A stretch of 64,000 bases of DNA, taken from a virus. The stretch covers positions 43,129-107,128 of IMG/VR virus record IMGVR_UViG_3300044959_000303. One strand, 5' to 3'. Shown here one piece after another: positions 42,440-50,950 of the stretch (the stretch's first letter is position 1; each line of letters begins with the position of its first letter). The translations under genes and the position numbers were made by a program. Below the pieces are notes generated by a model that was not told where the DNA came from, did not search any database, and was given only the letters and a program-made list of their open reading frames with translations.

Positions 42440-43000
42440 ATGAAAAATTATCGTTGTGTTCTTCTACTGAATTCGGATGTTCAACCACTCAGTCTGGTTC
42501 CATTGTCCATTGTATCGTGGCAATTTGCCATAAAAAACATTTTTCTCGGAAGATTGATCGTTCTCGAATCATACGACGAAGTTCTGAGAAGTCAGAGACA
42601 TGAAATCAGAATACCATCCGTTGTAATGTTGAATTCTTATTCCTATCGGGAAAGAAAAGTAAAACTGACCAAACACAATCTCTTTTTGAGAGACGAATAT
42701 CGTTGTCAATATTGCAACAAGGAATTTTTCGGAAGCCAGAATCTGACTTTCGATCATGTAATACCGAAAAGCAAAGGCGGAAAAACTGTTTGGGAAAATA
42801 TCGTGACTTCCTGTGAAATCTGTAATATGAAAAAAAAGGATACATATGTGGAACCATTGAAAAGACCACATGTTCCTTCTTATTACGAACTTGCCGAAAA
42901 ACGTAGAAAATTTCCAATTACGATTTTTCACGAAACATGGAATCTGTATCTGTGTTGGGACGAAGACAAAACAATTCACAAAAAAATTCGATTTCGATGA
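42440..43000 (+). CDS. HNH endonuclease
   Basis: 186 residues. The N-terminal part CVLLLNSDVQPLSLVPLSIV and SWQFAIKNIFLGRLIVLE is the conserved lead-in of a widespread HNH family. Core: FLRDEYRCQYCNKEF, LTFDHVIPKSKGG, WENIVTSCEICNMKK (Cys-x-x-Cys pairs around the His). The C-terminus WNLYLCWDED is also family-typical. These proteins occur widely in phages and bacteria and may be DNA-processing enzymes rather than homing elements. No tRNA or intron remnant inside. Confidence 0.88.
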   Translation: MKNYRCVLLLNSDVQPLSLVPLSIVSWQFAIKNIFLGRLIVLESYDEVLRSQRHEIRIPSVVMLNSYSYRERKVKLTKHNLFLRDEYRCQYCNKEFFGSQNLTFDHVIPKSKGGKTVWENIVTSCEICNMKKKDTYVEPLKRPHVPSYYELAEKRRKFPITIFHETWNLYLCWDEDKTIHKKIRFR

Positions 43001-43130
43001 TTTTTTTTTTTCGAAATCGAAATTTTCGAATTCGAAAAAATTCGATGAAAAAATGATAAATTAATATTGAATTATTTCGAAAGAAAAATTATTCTTATTA
43101 CAAAATCAGAAAATGAAGGAGAAAGTAATT

Positions 43131-43448
43131 ATGGAAAACACATCGTCACTCAGCATCAAGGATCTGGTAGATCTGTTGAATCTTGTCGAATATGCGGAGA
43201 AAAACGGAGCCTATTCGGAATTTACCTTTATCAGTGAAAAGGTTACCGAATTGAAAAAAAAGGTTGTAAATTTCGTAAACAGTGCATCGGCTAATGCAGC
43301 TTCGGCAAACAATACGAACAGACAGGAAAATACGAGTTCGGTAAATACCACCAATACAACAAATACAACAAATATGGCAAATACAACCAATATTGAAAAA
43401 GTTCAGGAAAACGAAACGGGCAGGGAACGAAAAAACAGAAGAAAATAG
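43131..43448 (+). CDS. Small protein with Asn/Thr-rich linker
   Basis: 105 residues from the ATG at 43131, which follows AAGGAG; an in-frame ATG at 43113 precedes that site and is unlikely. Residues 1-45 form a helix (SIKDLVDLLNLVEYAEKNGA, EKVTELKKKV); the rest is low-complexity N/T/A with repeated NTTNTTN units and a basic end. No family recognised. Precedes the 278-residue gene by 83 nt, same strand. Confidence 0.65.
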   Translation: MENTSSLSIKDLVDLLNLVEYAEKNGAYSEFTFISEKVTELKKKVVNFVNSASANAASANNTNRQENTSSVNTTNTTNTTNMANTTNIEKVQENETGRERKNRRK

Positions 43449-43531
43449 AAGAAAATAAAACATTTCGAAATTTCGAATGTTTTTTCCTGTAAATTTTTTG
43501 AAGAAAATTTTTCGAAAAAAGGAGATACATA

Positions 43532-44368
43532 ATGTTCAAACATGTTGGAGTCATAAAAAACACCGGAAAAAAGTGTGTCATTCTGTTTCTCGAAATTCCG
43601 GGAAGAGAAACTCACGCACTTGTTGTAGAACCTGACAGTTTACCCGACATGCTACATGATCATGTCATGAGTTTGCTCGAAAGTGCGGAAGGGCAAGCTG
43701 CAACGAATTTCGGAGAAGTGCTCGGCAGAAGATTTCTCGCAGACAAAAATACTACAGTTCTGGAGGAACTTCACAATCGAAGATATCTTCAACCCGTGCC
43801 GCATACCAATATTGTCATGATGCCCGGGGGTAACAACAGAGTGGAAATGGCAGAAGTCATGAATGCCTTGAGAAAAATGAGACAAGGTCAGAACTTTGCA
43901 GAAACGAACTTTGCAAATGAACATATGTCGGGAAGATTCGGAACCGACGAATCATACATGAACGATTCATATACGAATCGAACCATGCCAAGTACCATGC
44001 CAAATGACATGTTTCAGGAAACATCGAATTTGCAACATGTTTCGCAAGAAAATTCGAATTTGGAAAATCTGTTCAGAGAACATATGGAAATGATAAAATT
44101 GTTGTACAATGACTTGTCGAATCGAGTTCGTCAACTGGAGGAAATTGCCAATGAAAATTCAAAATTGATGAGTATGGTCGAAAATATGAAAAAAGAACTT
44201 GGCATGAATTCGAATTCCGATTCGATTTCGGTTTTGTCTCGAAGCAATGAAAAAATCGATTCGAATCATTCGAACGAATCGAATCATTCGAATGAATATG
44301 AATCGAATGAATCGAATGAATCGAGAATGACAAATAAAAAAATGAAAAAAGTAAAAGAAAATCAATGA
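43532..44368 (+). CDS. Hypothetical protein with low-complexity C-terminus
   Basis: 278 residues. The N-terminal ~110 residues look globular and conserved (HVGVIKNTGKKCVILFLEIP, HALVVEPDSLPDML, LGRRFLADKNTTVLEELHNR). The middle is M/N/T-rich, then comes a coiled coil (LFREHMEMIKLLYNDLSNRV), and the tail consists of NHSNES/EYESNES repeats ending in lysines. AAGGAG before the start. No signal peptide. Function not recognised; position at the head of a virion-like gene series suggests an assembly or structural role. Confidence 0.65.
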   Translation: MFKHVGVIKNTGKKCVILFLEIPGRETHALVVEPDSLPDMLHDHVMSLLESAEGQAATNFGEVLGRRFLADKNTTVLEELHNRRYLQPVPHTNIVMMPGGNNRVEMAEVMNALRKMRQGQNFAETNFANEHMSGRFGTDESYMNDSYTNRTMPSTMPNDMFQETSNLQHVSQENSNLENLFREHMEMIKLLYNDLSNRVRQLEEIANENSKLMSMVENMKKELGMNSNSDSISVLSRSNEKIDSNHSNESNHSNEYESNESNESRMTNKKMKKVKENQ

Positions 44369-44613
44369 ATCGAAAACGAAAAAGGGTGGAAAGAGACGAT
44401 AATCGGAAAAAAAAATGAAATCGACTCGAATTCGACAAAATGAAAAAAATGATAAATAACATTAGATACTTGAAATTCGAATGATATGAAAAAATCGAAT
44501 TCGTCGATCGTGAAAACATCATGATGAAATCGATTTTTTTCCGGAAAAAAAATTCAATTGGAAATTTTATTGTAATTCATTTCAAAATTCATTCTTAAAG
44601 AAAACAGGAATTC

Positions 44614-45297
44614 ATGAGCAAGATAAACATCAGTCAGATTAAAAATTTGCCTAAGGCTTCACCGAGATCTTTCATCATTTTCGACGGTTCCGACAATGTA
44701 TGGAGCAATAGCGCAAATTCTTCTTTTGTTCTTCCGGCGGGTACAAGTGCAAACAGACCATCTTCTCCTGTCCGAGGAGAATTCCGTTACAATACCGGTT
44801 CCAATTTTCTCGAATTTTTCAACGGAAGTCAATGGACAGCCGTACCCGTATCAGCCGGCACGAATGTAAATCAAACATATATTCTGTTTTCGAACAACGG
44901 TGGTTATGCAGAAACCATAACCACAACGTGGACAAACATTGCCGTCTTTGCAACCGTTTCGATAATCGACAGTATCTACGAAATTCTGTCACCTTACATT
45001 CTTCAAATCAACAGCAGTGGTACTTATAGAATCAGATATCATGGAACTGCATTTCACAACGTAAATACACAGACAACTTCCGAATGGTCTCTGGTCATTG
45101 GTGGAACTGCTTTTCAAACTTCCTATTCTTATGGTATTCACAGAGGTACTCCCAATTCACAAGACACGGCTTCGAAAGAAGTCATTGCACAGATAACAGG
45201 TGGGCAGCAGGTAAGTTTGCGAGCAAGAGTGTACAGTGGTGAAAATCTGATAGCCACGACATACGAATGTACGATCATTGTGGAGAAAATCAGATAA
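44614..45297 (+). CDS. Tail-fibre-like structural protein
   Basis: 227 residues. The N-terminus INISQIKNLPKASPRSFI leads into VLPAGTSANRPSSPVRGEFRY-type sequence followed by NTGSNFLEFFNGSQW, a segment found repeatedly in phage fibre/baseplate-associated proteins. The C-terminal ~130 residues form a beta-sandwich-like domain (TYILFSNNGGYAETITTTW, SGTYRIRYHGTAFHN, TYECTIIVEKI) resembling C1q/TNF-type trimer heads. Probably a trimeric receptor-binding or decoration fibre. First of four consecutive virion-like genes. Confidence 0.65.
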   Translation: MSKINISQIKNLPKASPRSFIIFDGSDNVWSNSANSSFVLPAGTSANRPSSPVRGEFRYNTGSNFLEFFNGSQWTAVPVSAGTNVNQTYILFSNNGGYAETITTTWTNIAVFATVSIIDSIYEILSPYILQINSSGTYRIRYHGTAFHNVNTQTTSEWSLVIGGTAFQTSYSYGIHRGTPNSQDTASKEVIAQITGGQQVSLRARVYSGENLIATTYECTIIVEKIR

Positions 45298-45308
45298 AAA
45301 AAAACTCG

Positions 45309-45316
45309 AATAAATA
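45309..45316 (+). promoter_or_regulatory. Candidate late promoter box
   Basis: AATAAATA, 65 nt before the ATG of the 221-residue gene. Confidence 0.4.
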
Positions 45317-45380
45317 GAAGCAAAAAAATGTTTTTTTCAAAAAATTTTTCACGGAAACATCATATGAAGGAATATGAAAA

Positions 45381-46046
45381 ATGGAATATGAATTTGTATT
45401 GAACAATCATGAAAATCCCTGTCACGATATACTGATTCAGTACATCAATACGAATTATTCCTGGGGTTCCAAGATTTTCAAGATAATTGTCGATTATTCG
45501 ACACATCGAACAATAATATTGTCGAATGCTCCTTTGACGAATGATGAAAAAAATCAGATACAGAATCTCGTGAATGTCTGGAGTTGTGATCTGAATTTCA
45601 CCGATCCGAATACAAATTCGACTCCACCAGTATTTGTCGATGAAGATTTTCTGAATAGTCTGAAAGGACCTTATCTGTTTTCACACAATACTGTCAATGT
45701 GAAAAACAAATGGTTGTTGATCGATGACATGACAAGTGACAAAACATCTTACAATATTCCTTTCAAAGGAAAACTCGCAGTAATAACATTCGACAACAAC
45801 GAAACGAATCTGTATTTCAAACTCAACATATATCGAAACGATGACAAGGTTCTCACCAGAATCATTACTCACAGAAAAATAACAATTTTCGACATTCCAC
45901 CGAATATCGAATTCGAACCTAACGACGGTCTGAGTGTTTTTGTCGAAAAGATGAATGAACATCAGAATCCAAGTTATCCGAGTGTATGCATATATTTCGA
46001 AATGAATTCGAATTTCGAAAGAAAAAATTACTTTCAGAATACATAA
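45381..46046 (+). CDS. Virion-like hypothetical protein
   Basis: 221 residues with no recognised family. N-terminal half mixed alpha/beta (HDILIQYINTNYSWGSKIFK), C-terminal half beta-rich with FKGKLAVITFDNNETNLYFK and an LTRIITHRKITIFDIPPNIE stretch. No signal peptide, membrane segment or catalytic motif. Lies in a run of beta-rich, same-strand genes after a fibre-like gene, so a tail-fibre or baseplate appendage role is likely but unproven. Confidence 0.55.
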   Translation: MEYEFVLNNHENPCHDILIQYINTNYSWGSKIFKIIVDYSTHRTIILSNAPLTNDEKNQIQNLVNVWSCDLNFTDPNTNSTPPVFVDEDFLNSLKGPYLFSHNTVNVKNKWLLIDDMTSDKTSYNIPFKGKLAVITFDNNETNLYFKLNIYRNDDKVLTRIITHRKITIFDIPPNIEFEPNDGLSVFVEKMNEHQNPSYPSVCIYFEMNSNFERKNYFQNT

Positions 46047-46049
46047 ATA
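46042..46049 (+). promoter_or_regulatory. Candidate late promoter box
   Basis: CATAAATA at the end of the upstream gene, 75 nt before the ATG at 46124. Confidence 0.35.
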
Positions 46050-46123
46050 TATGAAGAATATGCAAAGAAAAGATCGACAAACGGAAAATTCGTGAATCAA
46101 CGAAAAATACAGGAACAGAAGTC

Positions 46124-47080
46124 ATGCCGATTTACAGAGTCAAAAATACCGGAGTTTCAGGCATAACTGTTGTCGGACAGTATATATCGGCAATGAAATA
46201 CCATGAAATTCAAAGTATCGAATTGAACAGATGGGCCAATGATCCGGAAGTCATGAATCTCATATCGAATGGTATTCTTGTTGTCAACAAAGGTCAGGAT
46301 GATGTCGATGATATAACGAATCCGGTGGAAGGATGGAAATATCTTCAGGGAGACATAAAACCACCGACAGATACATTGGGAAGATGGACCATTGTCATCG
46401 GTAATCCGTCGGAAGATCCTGCAAAAAGGCCGTTTCTTCTTACAGCGAGTGTATTTCTGGACAGTTTTTCCGAATACAGGGAAAACATTTTTTTCGATGA
46501 CGAAGAAGAAAAATCCATATATATCGAGCAGATCATAGCAACAAGTCCGGAAGTGAATTACAGAGTGAGTCTGGAAAAAATTCGAACGCTTTCTTCTGGC
46601 AAGGAAATTGTTTTCAATGATTTCATGAACATGAAAAATACATGGCAAATGAAAGTGGATGAAAATTTCGTAAGTGCGAACAGAACTTCTTTTGTCGTAA
46701 GTGCTGCCAGAGGACTCAAATTCGAATATTTTCCTTCGAGTGCTTACTATATTTTCGAGGGTGACACAATCGGTCGGCAGTTGTCCGGAAAAACCATATA
46801 TGTAGAAAAAATCATCGATATCGATAGTTCTTCGAAAATCGTCACATTGGAAAATCCCCTGACCGTAAATCTGGATCGTGAAGTAAAAATCATCTTTGCA
46901 GAAAGACCTATAGTGACATTGACCGGAGACAAAAATACTTCGGTTGTCAAAACAGACTATCCTTTCAAGGTGAATTCCAGAAATATCGAAAATTCATATC
47001 TGTCGTTGAAGATCGAAAATCTCGATGATCAGCAGGCAGGATTGATTTCCGTGACAGTTTATGGTTATCAGGATTCGTGA
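46124..47080 (+). CDS. Virion-like beta-rich protein
   Basis: 318 residues. The opening MPIYRVKNTGVSGITVVGQY, then ALNRWANDPEV-like and NGILVVN, resembles short N-terminal domains of phage structural proteins; the remainder is beta-rich (LGRWTIVIGNPSEDP; SKIVTLENPLTVNLDREVKI). It ends SVTVYGYQDS. No enzymatic motif. Part of the 44.6-48.2 kb fibre-like series; exact role unknown. Confidence 0.55.
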   Translation: MPIYRVKNTGVSGITVVGQYISAMKYHEIQSIELNRWANDPEVMNLISNGILVVNKGQDDVDDITNPVEGWKYLQGDIKPPTDTLGRWTIVIGNPSEDPAKRPFLLTASVFLDSFSEYRENIFFDDEEEKSIYIEQIIATSPEVNYRVSLEKIRTLSSGKEIVFNDFMNMKNTWQMKVDENFVSANRTSFVVSAARGLKFEYFPSSAYYIFEGDTIGRQLSGKTIYVEKIIDIDSSSKIVTLENPLTVNLDREVKIIFAERPIVTLTGDKNTSVVKTDYPFKVNSRNIENSYLSLKIENLDDQQAGLISVTVYGYQDS

Positions 47081-47107
47081 TAAATTTTTTTCGGGAAGAT
47101 ATGGCGA

Positions 47108-47140
47108 ATATCTGGCAGATATCTGGTAAATATCTGGTAA
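47108..47140 (+). repeat. Three tandem 11-bp repeats
   Basis: ATATCTGGCAG, ATATCTGGTAA, ATATCTGGTAA directly in line in the leader of the 326-residue gene; a looser fourth copy precedes them. Confidence 0.7.
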
Positions 47141-47235
47141 ATATATGAAAAAAGATGCGAAAAAAATTGTAAAAATGTTTTTTTCGGAAAAAAAGAGATT
47201 ATAGAGTTTTCGGAAAAGAGGAATCGGGGAAAAAA

Positions 47236-48216
47236 ATGCAGAATGTAACACTGGGACTGGTGAAAAAATCAGATTGGGAAACCATAAAAAACATACATCT
47301 GACAAAAAATGCGCCTTTGGATTATATCGAATTCAAGAAATATTACAACGTTTTCGTTGTCTGGAACACGACGAAATTCGTCACGAATCTTTTCAAACCC
47401 GAATATTCGAAAGAAGTTATCGGCAAAAAATCGACGAACAACGATGATTATTGGGATTTTGTTCATCATTTCAAATCGAAAATCGATTCAAATCCTCCCG
47501 ATACCAATCCTGTCAATATTTCGGGTGTGATGAAAACCGGAGCAAAACTGCAGATACACGAAAGCAGCAGACCGGACAGAACCGACAAGAAATATGTTTC
47601 TTGTTGGTCGGGCGTCGGTGACGATGTAGAAAATCACGTAATATGGGGCGGCCCGAAATTGGTAATACAGAACGAGCCGGGAATTGCCACGAAAACCGTG
47701 GATTTCAGTTTCGATCCTCTGTTCGGTGAAGTCTGGATTCACGAAGGTTATGCAATGTGGGAGGGTGCAGGTTTCGGTGATGCCATAAGTGTTCATGTCA
47801 TGGCTCCCGGTGTTCAGTTGCAGACACTTTCGAATCTCGATCTCGTTCTGTCTGCAAATACGGTGAAATACAGTTCTTCCGGTCCGGGAACAGGAACGCA
47901 TGGTTTTGCTTCGATACCTGCTCCCGTACCGGTGTACGATTCCACCGGTGACTGGAATATCGACGAAAACAACAATCTGATTCCCGACTTTTCCGGAAAT
48001 GGAAAGTACAAAATATATACCGAAGAAAAAACGGTATTTCGATTTTTGGAAAAAATTCCCATCGGTGGAACAACATATTCGTACACGATGTTACAATCGG
48101 CAGATTCGTCCCAGTTGATTCATCCATATTTCGTGAGACTGATATCTCACAATACCTCGAATTCTTCATGGAAAATATGGTTCTTTGTCACTCTCTATCG
48201 TGAAAGAACAACATGA
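47236..48216 (+). CDS. Virion-like protein, possible fibre tip
   Basis: 326 residues. The beginning (TLGLVKKSDWETIKNIHLT) is helical; from residue ~95 it is beta-rich with a Gly/Pro/Trp-rich surface (VWIHEGYAMWEGAGFGDAIS, SSGPGTGTHGFASIP, DSTGDWNIDENNNLIPD). The composition suits a carbohydrate- or receptor-binding tip, but no named domain was recognised. Good ribosome-binding site (AGAGG/GGGG). Last of the fibre-like series. Confidence 0.55.
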   Translation: MQNVTLGLVKKSDWETIKNIHLTKNAPLDYIEFKKYYNVFVVWNTTKFVTNLFKPEYSKEVIGKKSTNNDDYWDFVHHFKSKIDSNPPDTNPVNISGVMKTGAKLQIHESSRPDRTDKKYVSCWSGVGDDVENHVIWGGPKLVIQNEPGIATKTVDFSFDPLFGEVWIHEGYAMWEGAGFGDAISVHVMAPGVQLQTLSNLDLVLSANTVKYSSSGPGTGTHGFASIPAPVPVYDSTGDWNIDENNNLIPDFSGNGKYKIYTEEKTVFRFLEKIPIGGTTYSYTMLQSADSSQLIHPYFVRLISHNTSNSSWKIWFFVTLYRERTT

Positions 48217-48262
48217 TTTTTCGATTCGAAAAAAAAAAATTGAGTTTTTTTTCTTTTTGTCT

Positions 48263-48290
48263 AATATTGCAATATGAATATTGCAATATG
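48263..48290 (+). promoter_or_regulatory. Two tandem palindromic 14-mers, operator-like
   Basis: AATATTGCAATATG occurs twice in direct succession (48263-48276 and 48277-48290). Each contains the perfect 12-bp palindrome ATATTGCAATAT. They lie 77 nt before the 209-residue gene. Paired palindromes of this kind often bind dimeric repressors. Confidence 0.5.
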
Positions 48291-48366
48291 AAGTAACAAC
48301 GAAAACTGGAAAAAATTTTCTTCGATTGTAAAAAAATTCGAATATGAAACAGATTCAAGGCATGAA

Positions 48367-48996
48367 ATGAAAAAATTTCTCAAAAAAATCATACCTTTCT
48401 GGGCTGTTCCCGCTCATTGGGGGCTGGAAGGAGATTTGCTCGAAAGAGCAAAAATTCATTGGAACGAAAATGACGAATATGAAAAAAACAGGAAACTGCT
48501 CGAACTCGAATTGAAAAATTTTCCCGACAAATTGAAACTGAAATTGCTCGAACTGGATTACAATTTCGGTAAAATCGATTCGGAAACATATGAAATACAG
48601 ACGATAGAAATGAATTCTTCCTTGACGAAAGAAGAAAAAAGTCGAAAACTTCTCGAATTGAATTACAGACATGGAAAAATGAGCAAAGACGAATATGAAA
48701 AAGAAATTGCAAATATCGAAAAAAGGCCTTGGGTGAAAGTCATCGGAGAAAATCTGAATTCGAACGATTCGAATGTTTCGTTGGAAATGGAACTCGACTG
48801 GAATTCGTATTTCATAGAAGAATTGAAGAAAAGAGGCTATCGTGGAAGAAACGATACCGAAATTGTCGATCAATGGTTGCACGATCTTTTCAAGACGACT
48901 CTGCTGGAGGCAGGATATTTCGAATTCGATGAAAATTACGATGGTTCTCTGGTACATCGCAGAGTTCTCGAAAATGATATCGAAGAATACGAGTAA
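48367..48996 (+). CDS. Hypothetical charged helical protein
   Basis: 209 residues. The N-terminus FLKKIIPFWAVPAHWGLEGD is followed by long K/E/L helices with two copies of a KLLELxxxxGK(I/M)xxxxYE unit (LKLLELDYNFGKIDSETYE; RKLLELNYRHGKMSKDEYE), then a WVKVIGENL/MELDWNSYF domain and an acidic end. No catalytic motif. The stop lies in the first of five 12-bp repeats (48985-49044), which continue the same frame, so a longer acidic tail appears to have been cut off. Confidence 0.65.
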   Translation: MKKFLKKIIPFWAVPAHWGLEGDLLERAKIHWNENDEYEKNRKLLELELKNFPDKLKLKLLELDYNFGKIDSETYEIQTIEMNSSLTKEEKSRKLLELNYRHGKMSKDEYEKEIANIEKRPWVKVIGENLNSNDSNVSLEMELDWNSYFIEELKKRGYRGRNDTEIVDQWLHDLFKTTLLEAGYFEFDENYDGSLVHRRVLENDIEEYE

Positions 48997-49044
48997 GAAT
49001 ACGAACAGGAATACGAACAGGAATACGAACAAGAATACGAGTAA
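48985..49044 (+). repeat. Five 12-bp repeats spanning the end of the 209-residue gene
   Basis: Units GAATACGAGTAA, GAATACGAACAG twice, GAATACGAACAA, GAATACGAGTAA. In frame they would encode EYEQ repeats, but the first unit ends in TAA where others have CAG/CAA. Confidence 0.9.
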
Positions 49045-49103
49045 AAGAATTTTTTCGAAAAAATTCTTCGAAAATTCTTTCGTTCCGTAGCAGGTTTTTT
49101 TCG

Positions 49104-50108
49104 ATGAACAAATATGATACTCTTGTTTTCGATCTGAATTCGATTTTCTACAGAAGTCGTCATGTCACGAAAGGTTCATTGGAAATGAAAACTTCCCTTG
49201 CTTTGCATGTAACCTTCAGAATCATCGAAAGACTGATTTCCGAATTTTCCTCTTCGAATACGAAAATGATTTTTGCTCTGGATGGAAAATCGTGGAGATA
49301 CGAAATTTACAAGAATTACAAACTCGACAGAAGAATTGCAAAAGCAAAGAAAAGTCACGAAGAAAGAAAAGAAGATCGAAAATTCGAAGAAGTTTTTTTC
49401 GATTTTGTGAATTTTCTCGAAAAATTCACGAATTCGATCGTTCTTCGGCACGAATTTCTGGAAGCCGACGATCTGATATCGGTTCTGTGCAGAAAATTCG
49501 ATGTTCGAAAAACGCTCATAATTACAAACGACAATGATTTCGTACAATTGATAAATGAAAACGTGAATCTCTATCTTGCACACAAAGATGTGATTCTGAC
49601 AAAAAATTTCGCATTCACATTCGACGGCAAACCGGTTCACGTTTCGATCACGAACAAGGGAAAAATAAAAATCGACAGAAACAGGGAACCGAACATTCTG
49701 AATGAAGACTGGACGGATTGGGCTCTGTTTCTGAAAATCTGCAGAGGTGATGCTTCCGATGGAATTTTTCCGATCTGTCCGGGAACGAGAACAAATTCTC
49801 TGGAAAAAGTTTTTTTCGACAGGAAAAACAAGGGTTTTCACTGGAACAATTTCATGCTTTCCACATGGACGAATTCTCGTGGAGACACTTTTCGTGTTCT
49901 CGATCGATATCGTGAAAATCAATTGTTGATAAATCTTCGGGAATTACCGAAAGAAATAGAAGAAGAAGCGAAAAAATGCATTTCGAATCGATTGAACAAG
50001 CCGAAAATAAATAATATCGGCATTCATTTTCTGAAATTTTGTGGAAAATACAATCTGATCGAAATTTCCCGAAGAGAAAATTTCTGGGCAAGAGTTTTTT
50101 CGAAATGA
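49104..50108 (+). CDS. rnh: 5'-3' exonuclease / flap endonuclease (T4 RNase H-like)
   Basis: 334 residues of the FEN/PIN superfamily: removes RNA primers and flaps during lagging-strand synthesis. Motifs in order: LVFDLNSIFYRSR (first Asp), MIFALDGKSWRYEIY, an R/K-rich arch helix, EFLEADDLISVL (Glu-Ala-Asp-Asp), IITNDNDFVQL, and RGDASDGIF (helix-hairpin region Asp residues). Length is near T4 RNase H (305). First gene of a plus-strand run ending with the c-di-GMP protein. Confidence 0.9.
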   Translation: MNKYDTLVFDLNSIFYRSRHVTKGSLEMKTSLALHVTFRIIERLISEFSSSNTKMIFALDGKSWRYEIYKNYKLDRRIAKAKKSHEERKEDRKFEEVFFDFVNFLEKFTNSIVLRHEFLEADDLISVLCRKFDVRKTLIITNDNDFVQLINENVNLYLAHKDVILTKNFAFTFDGKPVHVSITNKGKIKIDRNREPNILNEDWTDWALFLKICRGDASDGIFPICPGTRTNSLEKVFFDRKNKGFHWNNFMLSTWTNSRGDTFRVLDRYRENQLLINLRELPKEIEEEAKKCISNRLNKPKINNIGIHFLKFCGKYNLIEISRRENFWARVFSK

Positions 50109-50166
50109 TTTTTTTTCGACAATAGAATTTTTCAGTGAAATTTTTTTCGATTTCACGAGTACGAAA

Positions 50167-50391
50167 ATGAGCATAGAAAGCCTGATTCGAAAACACAGAG
50201 AAGCTCTGAGAAAGAAACAGAAAAATATTCTTCTTTCGATGGAAGAAGCCGATATTCTGTTGAACGAACTGATTTCCCTGATGAAAAAAGTTCACGAGAA
50301 AAATTTCGACAACCCGGACAATCGGGAGAGCGAAGTCATAAGTATCGATTTCGATTCCGGATTCTTTCCGTCTTCCGAAAAGAAAAAATGA
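50167..50391 (+). CDS. Small hypothetical helical protein
   Basis: 74 residues, helical first two thirds (IESLIRKHREALRKKQKNIL, EADILLNELISLMKKVHEK), then an acidic/aromatic end SIDFDSGFFPSSEKKK. Looks like a small dimerising or partner protein. Encoded between the flap endonuclease and two further small genes on the same strand. No family recognised. Confidence 0.6.
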   Translation: MSIESLIRKHREALRKKQKNILLSMEEADILLNELISLMKKVHEKNFDNPDNRESEVISIDFDSGFFPSSEKKK

Positions 50392-50447
50392 TATTTTTTT
50401 CCTGAAAAACAAGAAAAAAAAAGCAAAAACATGAAAATGGAGGAAAA

Positions 50448-50744
50448 ATGATTCGGCTCTTTTTGAAAAAGAACTGTGTTCACAATGTTGTTCTCATAAA
50501 TATTTTCGATAATCATGAAATCGACTATGCCATAGTATACAGTGAAAATGAAAAATGCCCATATGTTTCGATTCGAACAGATCGTGAAAATGTGGAAATA
50601 TCCGGTTTCGATGTCATTGTCAAGAGAATCGAATACATAAAGAATATTCTGGAAAAGGGTGCGGAAACAGATGAAGAAAAAACCGAAAATTCTACTATCG
50701 AAAACAGATTCGAACTATTTCGTGAAAGAAATCATTCAGTCTGA
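50448..50744 (+). CDS. Small hypothetical protein
   Basis: 98 residues, mixed alpha/beta (HNVVLINIFDNHEIDYAIVY, ISGFDVIVKRIEYIKNIL), good GGAGG site before the ATG. Its last 74 nt overlap the next gene in another frame, so its C-terminal ~25 residues (E/T/N-rich) are constrained by both. Function unknown. Confidence 0.6.
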   Translation: MIRLFLKKNCVHNVVLINIFDNHEIDYAIVYSENEKCPYVSIRTDRENVEISGFDVIVKRIEYIKNILEKGAETDEEKTENSTIENRFELFRERNHSV

Positions 50745-50934
50745 CAGAATCTATGTTGTTCTCTACGACAACAAACCGTTCAACTACAAGATATCGAACA
50801 AGCTTCTGGACAATCATGTTCCGAAATACAGGAAAACGGTATTTCCCAATCCCGGATTTGCAAAAAATCTGGCGAAAAAATTGAACAGAATGTTCCACAC
50901 GGACAAATTCACCGTAAAGGAAATTCAATTCTGA
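50671..50934 (+). CDS. Small basic hypothetical protein
   Basis: 87 residues from ATG 50671 (GAAAAGGG upstream); a GTG four codons earlier is too close to that site. Sequence KILLSKTDSNYFVKEI, RIYVVLYDNKPFNYKI, PKYRKTVFPNPGFAKNLAKK, LNRMFHTDKFTVKEIQF looks like a compact conserved phage protein, with a helix after NPG and a final strand. I do not know its function. It overlaps the upstream gene by 74 nt and ends 16 nt before the PAS-GGDEF-EAL gene. Confidence 0.65.
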   Translation: MKKKPKILLSKTDSNYFVKEIIQSDRIYVVLYDNKPFNYKISNKLLDNHVPKYRKTVFPNPGFAKNLAKKLNRMFHTDKFTVKEIQF

Positions 50935-50950
50935 GAAAGTTTTTTCGAAA

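Noticed and set aside
48985-49044. Programmed stop readthrough at the end of the 209-residue gene
   Set aside because: TAA within a repeat is more simply a C-to-T change or unit duplication; no readthrough context recognised.
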